From Ceratodon purpureus (taxonomy: Eukaryota > Streptophyta > Bryopsida > Pseudoditrichales > Ditrichaceae), in the NCBI GenBank assembly GCA_014871385.1, contig CM026426.1:78332066-78396065 (forward strand): a stretch of 64,000 nt of DNA, read 5' to 3'. Under the pieces are notes generated by a model. That model was not told the DNA's origin. It ran no database searches and saw nothing but the letters and a program-made list of their open reading frames with translations. The translations under genes and the position numbers were made by a program. Each line of letters starts with the position of its first letter. Within the stretch, counting starts at the first letter, position 1. This document shows positions 22,034-31,984 of this stretch, piece by piece.

Positions 22034-22417
22034 ATGGGTTCTCTGGAATGTGTGATTCTGGGATGTACATTGCTGTTTGCTTTAGTATTCTGGAGGTGTG
22101 TCCGCAATGACTGCGGAGGCCGTGCTGCATTTGCCCCGATGTCACTCGGCGACTTTCCCCAACCACCTCATACTGTTTGTGTTCCGCGAGAAGGTGACCA
22201 GCACGGTGTGCGCTATCGGGATGGAGCATGTCTTGCCGAGATCGTCGGGCATCATTTCCGCGACGGGGAAGAATTTCACAAGAGGGAGGCGGAGATGGAG
22301 TCGCGTCGGAGTTCGTCCGCAGAGGACTTTGGCGATTCGGCATGGGTTATGGAACAGTATTATAGTGGTATAGGCGATGAGGGAGAGGACAATGTAAGCA
22401 ACTACAGTGCGAAGTAG
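22034..22417 (+). CDS. Small single-pass membrane-type protein, MULE cargo
   Basis: An ORF of 127 residues from the ATG at 22034; the frame opens earlier at 21947 and another ATG lies at 22007. Residues 5-19 are strongly hydrophobic (CVILGCTLLFALVFW) and flanked by RCVRND, consistent with an N-terminal signal anchor. The remainder is soluble, with Cys, His and acidic residues (FRDGEEFHKREAEMESRRSSS). It lies about 200 bp downstream of the transposase stop and on the same strand. It could be a separate cargo gene or an alternative 3' exon of the transposase. No family is recognised. Confidence 0.45.
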   Translation: MGSLECVILGCTLLFALVFWRCVRNDCGGRAAFAPMSLGDFPQPPHTVCVPREGDQHGVRYRDGACLAEIVGHHFRDGEEFHKREAEMESRRSSSAEDFGDSAWVMEQYYSGIGDEGEDNVSNYSAK

Positions 22418-23202
22418 GGTGTGAATCGGTAGATCTTGATGTCCGACTGCTTCTCCTTCCGAGATAAAGCCGTAGCATAGTATTTAACGGAATGTGCTCT
22501 GTTCCTGTAGCGACAGCGTGACACTATTATCCGTTATTTTTTTGTGACACTGGAAACTTTGAAGAATACAAACTTATATTTCATTTTCAAGTACTTACGC
22601 TATATCATGTACACCATCAGTAGATAGTCCTTTCCCGGATCGCCATTTCTGTTAATCTGTGTATGCCTTCATGTTTGTCAATCTGAGCTTCTCTGTGGTT
22701 GCACTGCGAGCTTGTTTGAAAGTTGGTGCGCTACGTTCGGAATTTATTTTCTGCTTACCGTAATCTGGCGGTATACATACATATTTATAATGGTCAATTT
22801 TGAGCATCCAGTGTCACGACCATGTTCGCACAACAAGAGTACTATACTACCGCTGGGGTAATTCGTTATTACGTTTTGACAGACTTTTATCTTTCTGGTA
22901 ATCTATATGTTAATGAGCACATAGTGATGACGTAGTTTCCTTACTGAGTTTCCACTAGCACCTTCAAAATTCAAGCTTAAATTATATAATCCACATCATA
23001 GAGAGTACACAATACGCGCAACCTAATGTGGACTAAACAGTACTATTAGCAAGTGGATAATTATAATGCCATCTTCACATACTATCTAAATGTGTGCCAC
23101 CATAGAAGACTACGTCCACTATCTAAAAATGAAACTTAAAACCCTCAACAAGAGGGCACAAATATTCGGAGTACCTGAAAACAAGGGCAAACAATGTGGT
23201 TG

Positions 23203-23285
<83 letters not shown>

Positions 23286-24300
23286 ACATACATATACAGA
23301 CTTGAAAGAAAATGTGTGTCGTAAATTTTAAATTTATAGAATAAGAAAAAACAATGAGAGAGTACATGCGTATTGAGAAAATTAAAAAAAAAAAATAATG
23401 AATAAACAACAAATAAGATTAAAGAGATGAATATGAAAATAGATATGAATGAAAAAAATAAAATAAAATAAAATAAAAATAAAATGGGAAGTGATCGGGT
23501 GTAACTTAGTAAAATGAAGATAATGATTAACCACTGAACAAAAAATGTAAACATGATAATTACATAAAATAATTTAAGAGAAATCAAAAGGTTACGACAA
23601 CGTGGTTAATGAATATTCAATCACATATATTCTGAAAGAGTAACAATTAATAATGTGAAAAAGTATAATTATTAATCCACTATAATTTAAGGGATATGGA
23701 AAGGACACAACAACATGGTTAATGAATTTTATAAAATAATAATGAGGGTCCTGTATAATCAACAGAAACGGTCGACGTATGCATAAAAACTGATGCCCTG
23801 TGAACGTACAAAAGTAGGTGACACTAGTCGAATAATTAGTAACACTAGAAGAGTGGTCTGTAACATATGTGACACTGAACACTTTTTTTATACTTGTCAT
23901 CTCAGTGTCAATAACTATCTCTTCTTGAATAGAACAGTCGGTGACACTGATTTAGCACCACTCGACCTCCGTTTTGTGCATATATGAAATTCATATTGAA
24001 AGACCAATATTTAGAGTATACCAATACTAGAAACCAATGTTTCATTGATAACTATGCTGGTAAAATCCATAGTTTTGAATGTCACAAAGTCACAGTGTAA
24101 CACACCTGGACTAGTGTCACTAAATTAGAGGCACATGTATCCGCCTATGATGTTAAGACATATAAGTGCGTTGCAATAAACAGGATCATATCAAGGTTGA
24201 TACTATATTGCTGCTATTGTCATCCCAATATTAGTTATTTGAAGAACATACACGAATGTCCTTCTATGTAACATATATGTAATTTCATAAAATTCAAACT
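22418..24300. other. AT-rich non-coding MULE interior with GTGTCAC-type sites
   Basis: No supportable gene. ORFs around 23123-23900 are low-complexity products of A/T runs. GTGTCAC or GTGACAC occurs at about 22518, 22544, 22811, 23818, 23869, 23941 and 24114. Confidence 0.6.
23212..23282. repeat. (AT)n microsatellite, about 35 units
   Basis: An uninterrupted AT dinucleotide run directly after a poly(A) stretch. It produces false poly(Ile-Tyr) ORFs on the minus strand. Confidence 0.95.
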
Positions 24301-24302
24301 TA

Positions 24303-24791
24303 TCAACTACTGTGAGTACAAGATACCACAGAGCTACAACCACATTTCATGCCCTTTGTGTCAGATGCCGATTTCTTCCACTTCGACTGCCCTTGCAATA
24401 GTGACACGTATGTATTGTTACACTGTACTCCCTTGAAATGTTCTCTGCCGGGGAAGAGAACGACCTGCTTCCTATCCAGTTCCCTGGATTGAACTCCCAG
24501 AGGAAGGGTCCTCTTACGCTTCAGCTGGGCAGGTCGTAAAGTCACAGGCAGAGGATATACTCGATCATTATGCGCATGAACAACTGCGACACTGGAAGAC
24601 GGACTGGATGGACGCACTCCCGGGACAGCTATATCCACAAAGTCGGCCATGTTTGCTAGAAACTCCAACACTTCTGATTCTAGCCCTTCCATACCGAAGA
24701 TCGACTCAGAGAAAGTATAATAGTCCTCACTTGGACCACGGCATAAGAAATGAGAGTCCCAAGGACTGACTGCAAGAGAGGGTTCAAGCAA
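24303..24791 (-). CDS. Small Ser/Lys-rich protein, MULE cargo of unknown function
   Basis: A minus-strand frame of up to 162 residues with a TGA stop. There is no clear ATG at its left limit; an acceptor-like CTTGCAG near 24771 suggests it is a terminal exon, and an internal ATG (FGMEGLESEV) gives a shorter protein. Residues 34-48 are an acidic hydrophobic helix (GLESEVLEFLANMADF). A Pro/Ser linker and a basic patch follow (LKRKRTLPLGVQSRELDRK), then a Cys/Lys-rich end. The helix resembles that of the small minus-strand protein at 52294-52752 in the hAT-type region (SLEDEVLEFLLSW). No family is known. A DNA-associated accessory role would be speculation. Confidence 0.45.
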   Translation of the reverse strand: MLEPSLAVSPWDSHFLCRGPSEDYYTFSESIFGMEGLESEVLEFLANMADFVDIAVPGVRPSSPSSSVAVVHAHNDRVYPLPVTLRPAQLKRKRTLPLGVQSRELDRKQVVLFPGREHFKGVQCNNTYVSLLQGQSKWKKSASDTKGMKCGCSSVVSCTHSS

Positions 24792-24799
24792 AGAAGTTC

Positions 24800-25945
24800 T
24801 CCCTTATATACAGACTTTGGGGAACCATTATATGAGAACGGTCCACGTTCCTCTCCTGCGGGAACTTCGTGTCTTTTAAAACTTTGAACCCTAAATCATA
24901 TAATGCTCACGCAATAAGAACTGTACGATTTTAATAGTATTATTGGGAGAAAATGTTCATTGACTAGAGCAACATGTAGTCCTTCAACACTACGTGTTTT
25001 GTATATAAAATTACACAAACAAGTCTTAAATAAACACTCGGGTATATTAGGATATATAATTGAACGTGTCCCCTCGTGGTTATATAATTTTTTTTATTCT
25101 TCAAATGTAATTGTAATTTATTATTTATTAAACATATAAGTTAGCGATATTGAACCATATAAATTTATAATTTGGATTTGTATCGTAAATGTTTTCAACA
25201 GTGATATAAATATTAAATAACGGTAATATATATAAGTAAAGACATCTCCAGAAATGTAACAATATAAAATTTATCTTTTGTGAACTTTGGGACATACATG
25301 TCCAGATGGTCTTTAACAAATTTTTCTTATATATAGATGTTTAAATTCGAATTAAGCATAATCAGTGCCACACGTGTATCCCGACAGATTATCCAGTGAG
25401 TCGCATCAATTTCCCACAGTCTCGACTCTTTATATGCTTGTTATCGTCAATGTCACTATCTTCCCAGTGAGTGTCTCTAGTATTCCTTAGTCTCGGCTTA
25501 CTGTTCCTTTATCACCGTCGGTGTCACGAATTTATCGGTTAGTGTCACTAGTGTTACGCATTCCTGGTTATGTATATGGTTGTCACCATCAGTGTCATAA
25601 ACTCCCCGTCAGTGTCTGCAATATACCGCAAATCTGGCTTTCTTTTGAGTTCTTATGATTAGTGTCACTATCTTCACATTCTGTGTAGCCAGTATAGGAG
25701 AAGTCTCACTTGAGAGTTTTAGGTTCATTATAAATGCAACTCATGCATTCACAAATAAAGGAATATGTATGGGAACAGAACAGATTTAGAGGGACATATG
25801 TTTACATAGTCATAGTGACAGTAACTTAAAGAAATATCTGCCATTCAGTTTCCGATTTCAGACTGCGGTACAGGGAAGAAGTCAAAAAGGACATAAAGAT
25901 ACATACGAAGGTTAATATAGGAGACCTCTATCTCTAAAACAGACC
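24800..25945. other. Non-coding MULE interior; AGTGTCAC cluster at 25360-25690
   Basis: No gene is seen. Between 25360 and 25690 variants of CAGTGTCAC recur about every 25-40 bp (for example 25519, 25540, 25660, with near matches GAGTGTCTC, CAGTGTCAT and CAGTGTCTG). This is the densest array of the MULE motif in the window. Confidence 0.65.
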
Positions 25946-25950
25946 AGTCC

Positions 25951-26260
25951 CTACAAGAGTAACTGTGTGTCGTCCACTTCTCCATCACTGTGCACCATCT
26001 TCTTGTCCTTGGGAACAGAGAAAGGGGCCCGATATCTAGTGTCACGCCGTCCAAAGTCCAGTTCTCTGGATAAGAGGCAAAGCACTTCTGTGTTCATATC
26101 CTTCGGTTTATACTCCTTCATCAGAGCCATTTTCAGCAACTCCTCCCTGCTACCGGATCGCCTAGCCCGGAACTGCAATCCAAATCCAACCAAGCACGCC
26201 AACAATGAACATACCATCAGCCATGTAATTGGTGTCACCACCATAAACCTAGTTGTACCT
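25951..26260 (-). CDS. Possible 3' exon of the Ulp1-type protease gene, with a hydrophobic segment
   Basis: The frame is open from a CAG acceptor near 26261 to a TAG at 25951. It begins with a hydrophobic run (FMVVTPITWLMVCSLLACLVGFGLQF) and then a charged tail (RARRSGSREELLKMALMKEY). The GTAAAT donor after the protease active-site exon at about 26347 is phase 0, and in phase 0 this exon would stop after a few codons. So either the protease ends just beyond that junction or this is a separate product. If joined in its open frame, it would add a C-terminal membrane segment. Confidence 0.35.
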
Positions 26261-26277
26261 GAATAATGCACAATTAT

Positions 26278-28707
26278 TCAAAAATTAAAACGTACTGTCA
26301 CAAAAACAAAACCAGTGTATAGCATGGTAAGGAAAGTGAAATTTACCTTCAAATACAGTATTGCATTATGCAGGGTATGGTGGCCGCATTCGTATTTCCC
26401 TTTCTGCCGAATGACATCCAGTGTCACGACAGGCACGTCATACGGTTCTACCCCTCTCATGTGCTGCCACGCATGACATATCCACTTTATAAACATAGAG
26501 TCCTTACCCTTTGGATTGTGGTTACCGATACGGGAGTCCAAGTGGTACACACGGTCAATCAAAAACACCAAGAGAGACCAGTGGTCTCTAGTCACCCACG
26601 GGACAAGGACTTCCTTCACCTGGTGCACCTTCACTGGTGGAGGGGGTGCTAAAAAAATGGAAGCCCACTTCTGTAAGGCGTCGTCAGTAAACACAGAAGG
26701 CCTGGAAACGGAACTGATGCGGGATAAAACCACCAGTACTTCATGTCTATCTCTAGCTGGGTACTGAAAATAGAGCCTCGACATCACAAAATCAACCATG
26801 TCGTTCCCAAGTCTATCTCGCGCGCGCTTTAGTGATCTGATAGCTGCAAACCGAACCTCCAATTCCTTCTGTTTCTCGTTGTAGAACACCACCTCCTCTG
26901 CACCATCCCTACGTCCTTTCCGTCCTGGGAGACTCTGCAAGAAGTCATCTATGTGTAAGTAGTTATAGGCTTGGGGCAGAGACATAATACTCACATCCTC
27001 CACTCTAACAATGCCACCACCTGGCCACGGCGCAGCTGCCATTGCATAGTCGAGGTCTTTTTTACTCGAAAGTACTCTTGCAGTATGCTGCTTACATTGC
27101 ATGTCGTGACGCTGAGAGAGATCCACTAACTGCTCCGCCGTTGCTTCCAACTGTTTCTCTTCTTCGAATGTAGCATGTAGATTCCTGCACGCTGAGTCCT
27201 TTGGAGGCCCATCCTCCTGAATCCCCAGACGGTCAGAGACATCGACTTCCGCACCAACTTGACCAGTCACAATGGATACTCCTTTATAAAGAGTCTGAAC
27301 CGACACGTCTGTAGGCGCCTTCATCCACTGCACGAAACTTGGATCCTGTGAAAAACCCAATGAGTGTTCCTCAACCATGTCCTCACCGCCGTGTGCTGTA
27401 TTATGAAACTGGCTGAGTGTGATTAAAGGGGCTCCTCGAGGAGACGTCACTGGGTCCTCCATTATGCGCGTAATCTCTGGAAACACATTTGGAACTGCCT
27501 CACAATCCCGGTGGATGACGACGATGGATTCTGATTTTGTTACCGCTAACACTGGAGCATAAGATTCCTTACAGTCATGTGGAAGTCCGCTGCTGACACC
27601 TTTGACAACGCTGGAGCCAGTATCCGCCTCCACGGTCTCCGGCTCCATTGTGACGTCAGTCTTCATATTATCCTCGGCCCCTTCCACTTCGCATTTATCT
27701 TCACTGTCTCCAGAAATGGGAGAAACGGATCCACTTTCAGGACGCGCGCCTTTAGTACTCTCCGCAGCAGGGAATGAATTGGAGAATAGGTCCGTGGGAC
27801 CATGATCTGCTGCAATGTCATCCATGTGAACAGCAGTGTCACAGTGTGACACTGCTAGCGCTTGCGGAAGTACGGAAACGACAGCCTGGACTTCCTCCCT
27901 AGTGTCACGACTGTCCTCCTTCACGTTCTCTCCATTCGATAAATCTCGTTTAACTTCCGCAGGTACTGGTTTATCTTCCTCACTCTGGAGGTCCTGAAAC
28001 AATCCTGCAACAGAGTTCGTGACACTAGGACATTGGGACTCCGGAGGCGCGAACTCTCTACTGCACAGCTCCCAGAGTGATTTATCCTCGTGAATGATGG
28101 TGTCTCCTACTTCTGTAATTCTCTCCTGAATCTCCTTACGCAAAGTAATAACACGGGAATCCTGCGTAGGATTATCTGCGCCTATCGTGTAACGGACATC
28201 ACGTTCTTCCCTCCTTCGCAATACCTGATCCCACGTATGAGCGATCTCTGGCCACAACTCATGAGTCACTGCTGTCCACGCTCCCGTAAATACCGTAGCA
28301 TGAGACAACACTAGGTCCTGCAATGCCCTGACCCGCACTCTCCGCACCCACAGCAGTACCTCCTGAATAATCTCCTCGCCGTCACCACCATTTATCTTAT
28401 CCACATCCTGTAGAATCTGTAAGCGGTATGTCTCTCCCAGAACAAACCCTATCCGTGAGTACTGATAAGGACCTTCCGCTATGAATGTAGATAACGCTCG
28501 GTGGATATTTATACCCCTATGGCACTCCTCGGATATTACCTCCCTCGTCAGTCCGTATCTCGGACAAGAGAGTACTCTGAATTCCCCGTAATGGCATTTA
28601 AAGAGTACACGGAAAATATAAATTAGCGGAGGGGGTGTCAACGCCTCTAATCTATCACCGCATAGTATTCGGCGCACATGAGCGGCTTCCTCTCCTGTTT
28701 CGGCCAC
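26278..28707 (-). CDS. Ulp1-type (C48) cysteine protease, MULE cargo
   Basis: A minus-strand ORF of 809 codons. The exon itself probably runs from an acceptor near 28696 to a GTAAAT donor at 26347. Residues 1-230 are hydrophilic with charged helices, and 230-600 are low-complexity acidic/Ser-rich. The C-terminal 200 residues are the protease domain: His709 in RDHWSLLV, Asp724 in YHLDS, Gln768 in IRQKGKYECG and Cys774. This order (His, Asp, Gln, Cys) is that of SUMO/ubiquitin-like proteases. Kaonashi-type MULEs in land plants carry ULP1 genes next to the transposase (family knowledge). It is transcribed towards the transposase gene. All catalytic residues are present and there is no frame break. 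Substrate specificity cannot be read from sequence. Confidence 0.82.
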   Translation of the reverse strand: MAETGEEAAHVRRILCGDRLEALTPPPLIYIFRVLFKCHYGEFRVLSCPRYGLTREVISEECHRGINIHRALSTFIAEGPYQYSRIGFVLGETYRLQILQDVDKINGGDGEEIIQEVLLWVRRVRVRALQDLVLSHATVFTGAWTAVTHELWPEIAHTWDQVLRRREERDVRYTIGADNPTQDSRVITLRKEIQERITEVGDTIIHEDKSLWELCSREFAPPESQCPSVTNSVAGLFQDLQSEEDKPVPAEVKRDLSNGENVKEDSRDTREEVQAVVSVLPQALAVSHCDTAVHMDDIAADHGPTDLFSNSFPAAESTKGARPESGSVSPISGDSEDKCEVEGAEDNMKTDVTMEPETVEADTGSSVVKGVSSGLPHDCKESYAPVLAVTKSESIVVIHRDCEAVPNVFPEITRIMEDPVTSPRGAPLITLSQFHNTAHGGEDMVEEHSLGFSQDPSFVQWMKAPTDVSVQTLYKGVSIVTGQVGAEVDVSDRLGIQEDGPPKDSACRNLHATFEEEKQLEATAEQLVDLSQRHDMQCKQHTARVLSSKKDLDYAMAAAPWPGGGIVRVEDVSIMSLPQAYNYLHIDDFLQSLPGRKGRRDGAEEVVFYNEKQKELEVRFAAIRSLKRARDRLGNDMVDFVMSRLYFQYPARDRHEVLVVLSRISSVSRPSVFTDDALQKWASIFLAPPPPVKVHQVKEVLVPWVTRDHWSLLVFLIDRVYHLDSRIGNHNPKGKDSMFIKWICHAWQHMRGVEPYDVPVVTLDVIRQKGKYECGHHTLHNAILYLKVNFTFLTMLYTGFVFVTVRFNF

Positions 28708-28810
28708 ACAATATTATTTTCAGTCAAAGAGTAACGCCAAAAAATACTCTGGTATTCTACGAATGTTTAGTGTAGTGATAGACATGTAGTATAGGGGAAG
28801 ACTCTCACCA

Positions 28811-29160
28811 TCGTGACGCCACGGTAGGGTCGGGAGAGTCGACAGAATTCCTTCCTCCACTGCTAATACCTGCCATATCGGGGACCAATCCCACCGGACT
28901 TCTTCAAACAGCCTCCCGTTCGTCGATCTGAATTCCGTTACCGCCGCTGCCTCTCGATTCGCCTCAGCTGCACGCAAGTCCTCCTTATACTTCGTCAACG
29001 CTTCCTCGTATTTGCCATAATCAATCGTCCACTGTATGTAGAGTTTCAGTGCGTCCAGATCTGCATATGGTGTCCCATCTTCCACGCTTTCAACAAGCGC
29101 GTCTATGGCTTTCGTGACTTCCTCGACGACGTCTTTCGCCAGTGGACTCTTCTTGTCTCC
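28811..29160 (-). CDS. Upstream exon of the Ulp1-type gene
   Basis: The frame is open from 29169 to 28720, with a GTGAGA donor at 28810 and a matching CAG acceptor at about 28697 before the protease ORF. It encodes an acidic helical segment (VVEEVTKAIDALVESVEDG, YEEALTKYKEDLRAAEANRE) and then a Trp-rich end (VRWDWSPIWQVL). An ATG at 29169 could start the protease protein, or the exon may begin after the CAG at 29161 as part of a longer transcript. Confidence 0.55.
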
Positions 29161-29271
29161 CTGTACCATTTATCTATATATTAGAGTGCATCAATATCCG
29201 TGGAGTCTTATTCCGAAGCATATTAAAAAAACAACGAGATCAATGTCACTGATACGTGCAACTTACCTTCT

Positions 29272-29548
29272 TGCGACTCCACCAATACGTACAGTGAGGC
29301 AGCTTCTCCCTGAACCATTTTTCTCTCTTACTGCTTTTTCCCACTTCTCCAAAAAGTCGTCACCACTGTGACACTCCCAAACCCAGGGCAGTGTCACATC
29401 CCCCCCTATGTCCCGTAGGTAGTATAGACCAGGTCGTCGGGGTTCCGGTGGACACACTGGAGGGGGCCTAATCCGCTGTGCAGACTTGGCTTCCTTACAT
29501 ATCTTTGTCACGGTCTTCTCCTCTAGGTCGTTCATAAGTTTAGCACGT
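29272..29548 (-). CDS. Possible further upstream exon of the Ulp1-type gene
   Basis: An open frame with an ATG at 29535, a TTTTAG acceptor at about 29549 and a GTAAGT donor at 29271. The product is short with Pro and Trp (RPPPVCPPEPRRPGLYYLRD, LPWVWECHSGDDFLEKWEKA). The phase at its donor does not match the next exon in the frame that looks best, so the linkage is unresolved. Confidence 0.4.
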
Positions 29549-29559
29549 AGCGTGAACCT

Positions 29560-31335
29560 CTAAAACGCTTCTGGGAAAAAGGCAAATGGATCCCTAGACC
29601 CCTTCCCGTTTGCCCAGTACTGTTGAATGTCCGTCACACTCTGTATATCACCAACCCAGACATGTTCCGCGCTGATTCTTTCTAGAGTACATTCCGTATC
29701 CCGTACAGGAACATTCTGAAATGGCGTATCAGGTACAACATTCTCCTCCTCCGGTACACCGTCACTGTCACACTGTATGGTATCTGACCCCCCTATACAG
29801 TGATCCTGCAATGTAACACTATCTATTACGCCGTCCCCAGTGTCACAAAAGGGGTGATGCAAATCACAAGCGCTGCAGTCACTATTACAACCTAAACCAC
29901 TACATTTTCTAGAGTAGTACACACTATGCGGCCCTCGAAGAACACTTTGAACAACTTTAGTAAATCTATCTCTTAAAGTATCTATTGCCCGTTGCTTATC
30001 GCTTACCTCAGCGTCGGCATCGTACGAACTCTTCTTCTGCTTCTTCCCGCGCTGTCCACCTGGCTCTCGATAGGTGACATGAAAACTCTGGTCAGCCTTC
30101 TTGGAGTTGCCATTCCCCGTCAAAACCTCCCGTAATGTAGGTGACAGCACCGCCTCGTCCTCACTCGGAGAGAGTTGACGTTGAGCATTAGTATCACAAT
30201 TCCTAACTGGTAGGCCCTTCACCCGGGCATCAACTCCTCTGTGAATAACCTTCCCGGTCACCCGTATGTCTTGTTTGGGTGCATTCTGGGCTGGCACTAG
30301 ATTCTGTACAGCCTCTAACTGAAAAGCCACAGACCTTTTCCTCTTACCTCCGTCGACGACATCCTGGTCTCCTTCCTCCGGAGTGTCTCGCGTATCATCA
30401 ACGTCCTCGTGACACTGCTCCCGAACTTCCTCTGACCCCGTGACTCTATGCTCCGGGGACCTCTTCGACACAGATTTACGGCAACTACGGAACGGAGGGG
30501 CAGCCCCCGTTGGTGTAGTCTTCTGCTTCTTATGCCCATCACCCCCTCCATCTCCCCCTACATCCGATTCACAGACCTTCCCGCAGATAATATCAGGTGC
30601 AGGAGTAATCTTGTACCCGGTGGCGCTGTTCCCTTCCACCCTTGGTCCACGAACTCCGTCCCCAACAGCATTGAGAGACCCTTCCCCAATAGCTGGTTGC
30701 GCCATCGAACTCTTCTTCAGTGTCGCATCTACTCCCTTCCCGGACTTCGCAGCAGCCGATGCAGTCTTCTTCTGCGCCTCTACAGTAACCTTCCCCAACA
30801 CCTCAACCCTCTTACCCTCCCCACGTTTGAAATCAGGGTAGGGTAAGAGTAACGCACGGGAACCATCCGGATGCTTTGCCCCGTCACAGCCTTCTACGTA
30901 TCTGTGGCGGTTGAGCATCATCTTGTTACTGAAAGAGTCGCGACCACAATGGATGCAAACAAAATACTTTCTCGTCCCGCCTGGTTTTACCTTCCCCTTC
31001 GCCGCGGTTGCAAACTCGGCCTGGAGCTCTTCAGCACGCCTTCTACTTGGGTACTGGACTTCGTAACAGATCCCATAAATCTTGCTTCTCAGTGTCACCG
31101 GTTCCTCCTCCATGTCTTCAGCCTTGTAGACCTGCGTAGATGACCCACACTTCGGACAACCAGCAGGGAAGAAACAAAGGAAACGAAACTTATTGACGAC
31201 CCCAATACAAGCGCCGCAGCTATGTGGGCATAGCACGGGATGGTAGTACCAATCCTGCTCGGTGCTTTCGACGTCGTCCCTGTCGGGCTTAGTAGTTAGA
31301 AGAGTGCGAGCAAGATTGCAGTGGTAGAAATGTGG
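29560..31335 (-). CDS. Zinc-finger, low-complexity protein, MULE cargo
   Basis: A frame of about 590 codons on the minus strand, open upstream to an acceptor-like TTAG at about 31336. The N terminus has two Cys/His modules. The first is a ribbon with FYHC, LCPHSCGAC and CPKCGS. The second, at about residues 85-120, is a C2H2-like finger (FVCIHCGRDSFSNKMMLNRHRYVEGC). A long low-complexity, Lys/Ser-rich middle follows, then a Cys-rich segment (CSGLGCNSDCSACDLHHPFC). It could be the N-terminal part of the Ulp1 protein or a separate DNA-binding cargo protein. No recognised family; a role in binding element DNA is an inference. Confidence 0.55.
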   Translation of the reverse strand, partial: PHFYHCNLARTLLTTKPDRDDVESTEQDWYYHPVLCPHSCGACIGVVNKFRFLCFFPAGCPKCGSSTQVYKAEDMEEEPVTLRSKIYGICYEVQYPSRRRAEELQAEFATAAKGKVKPGGTRKYFVCIHCGRDSFSNKMMLNRHRYVEGCDGAKHPDGSRALLLPYPDFKRGEGKRVEVLGKVTVEAQKKTASAAAKSGKGVDATLKKSSMAQPAIGEGSLNAVGDGVRGPRVEGNSATGYKITPAPDIICGKVCESDVGGDGGGDGHKKQKTTPTGAAPPFRSCRKSVSKRSPEHRVTGSEEVREQCHEDVDDTRDTPEEGDQDVVDGGKRKRSVAFQLEAVQNLVPAQNAPKQDIRVTGKVIHRGVDARVKGLPVRNCDTNAQRQLSPSEDEAVLSPTLREVLTGNGNSKKADQSFHVTYREPGGQRGKKQKKSSYDADAEVSDKQRAIDTLRDRFTKVVQSVLRGPHSVYYSRKCSGLGCNSDCSACDLHHPFCDTGDGVIDSVTLQDHCIGGSDTIQCDSDGVPEEENVVPDTPFQNVPVRDTECTLERISAEHVWVGDIQSVTDIQQYWANGKGSRDPFAFFPEAF

Positions 31336-31339
31336 CTAA

Positions 31340-31984
31340 TGTAAAATAACATTAAGATCCTAATCCTAAGCCGTAAGGAGCTCCTGGATTTGTAGCTCTA
31401 AACCCTAAACACATTGTACCAGGAAAACAACATTGCATTCCCAATCAGACTAGAAATTTCAGTAAACCCTAACGAAGCTCTAAAATGACATAAACAGAGA
31501 TTCAATGCGAAAAAATATTACCTTGGAATGCTCCAGAATATAGAGCGCTCGTGGATGGGTGTTTCCAGGGAGCCCCTGCTGACAATGCGAATGTTAGAGA
31601 GGTGAGTACAGTACGAGTCCATCCCGCGAGCGCAACCGCCTTGAAAACGAAGAAACAACGAAGAGACGACAACAAAACCCAAGACCAATTACCTCCATGC
31701 CGCGAAATGCTCGTAAGTGAAACCCCTAACACCTTCAAAGCTCTGCGCCTGCGCGTTTCGAAAGGGGTCAATTCCAGAGCGATTTGCACATTAATTGTTG
31801 AATGATGTAGTCGAATCCAAAACGGCGAGACGCGACAGCTTCAACACGGAGGGTACAATGCAATTCAATGAAAGAACATGTCATAATTCCTAACGCAATC
31901 ACTACTAAACCCTAATGTCCCTAGTGCTTTGAGAGACCTGAATGCACACATACTCCCCCTCTACCCACAACGACAAAGCTCTAA
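31340..31984. other. MULE right internal flank; possible minus-strand first exon
   Basis: Small overlapping ORFs on both strands at 31502-31805 have no recognisable content. An ATG-containing minus-strand exon or promoter of the zinc-finger gene should lie here or in the inverted repeat, but I cannot place it. Confidence 0.4.

Noticed and set aside
23123-23587. 154-codon hydrophobic minus-strand ORF
   Set aside because: It is a product of the (AT)n microsatellite and surrounding A/T runs, giving poly Ile-Tyr and Phe.
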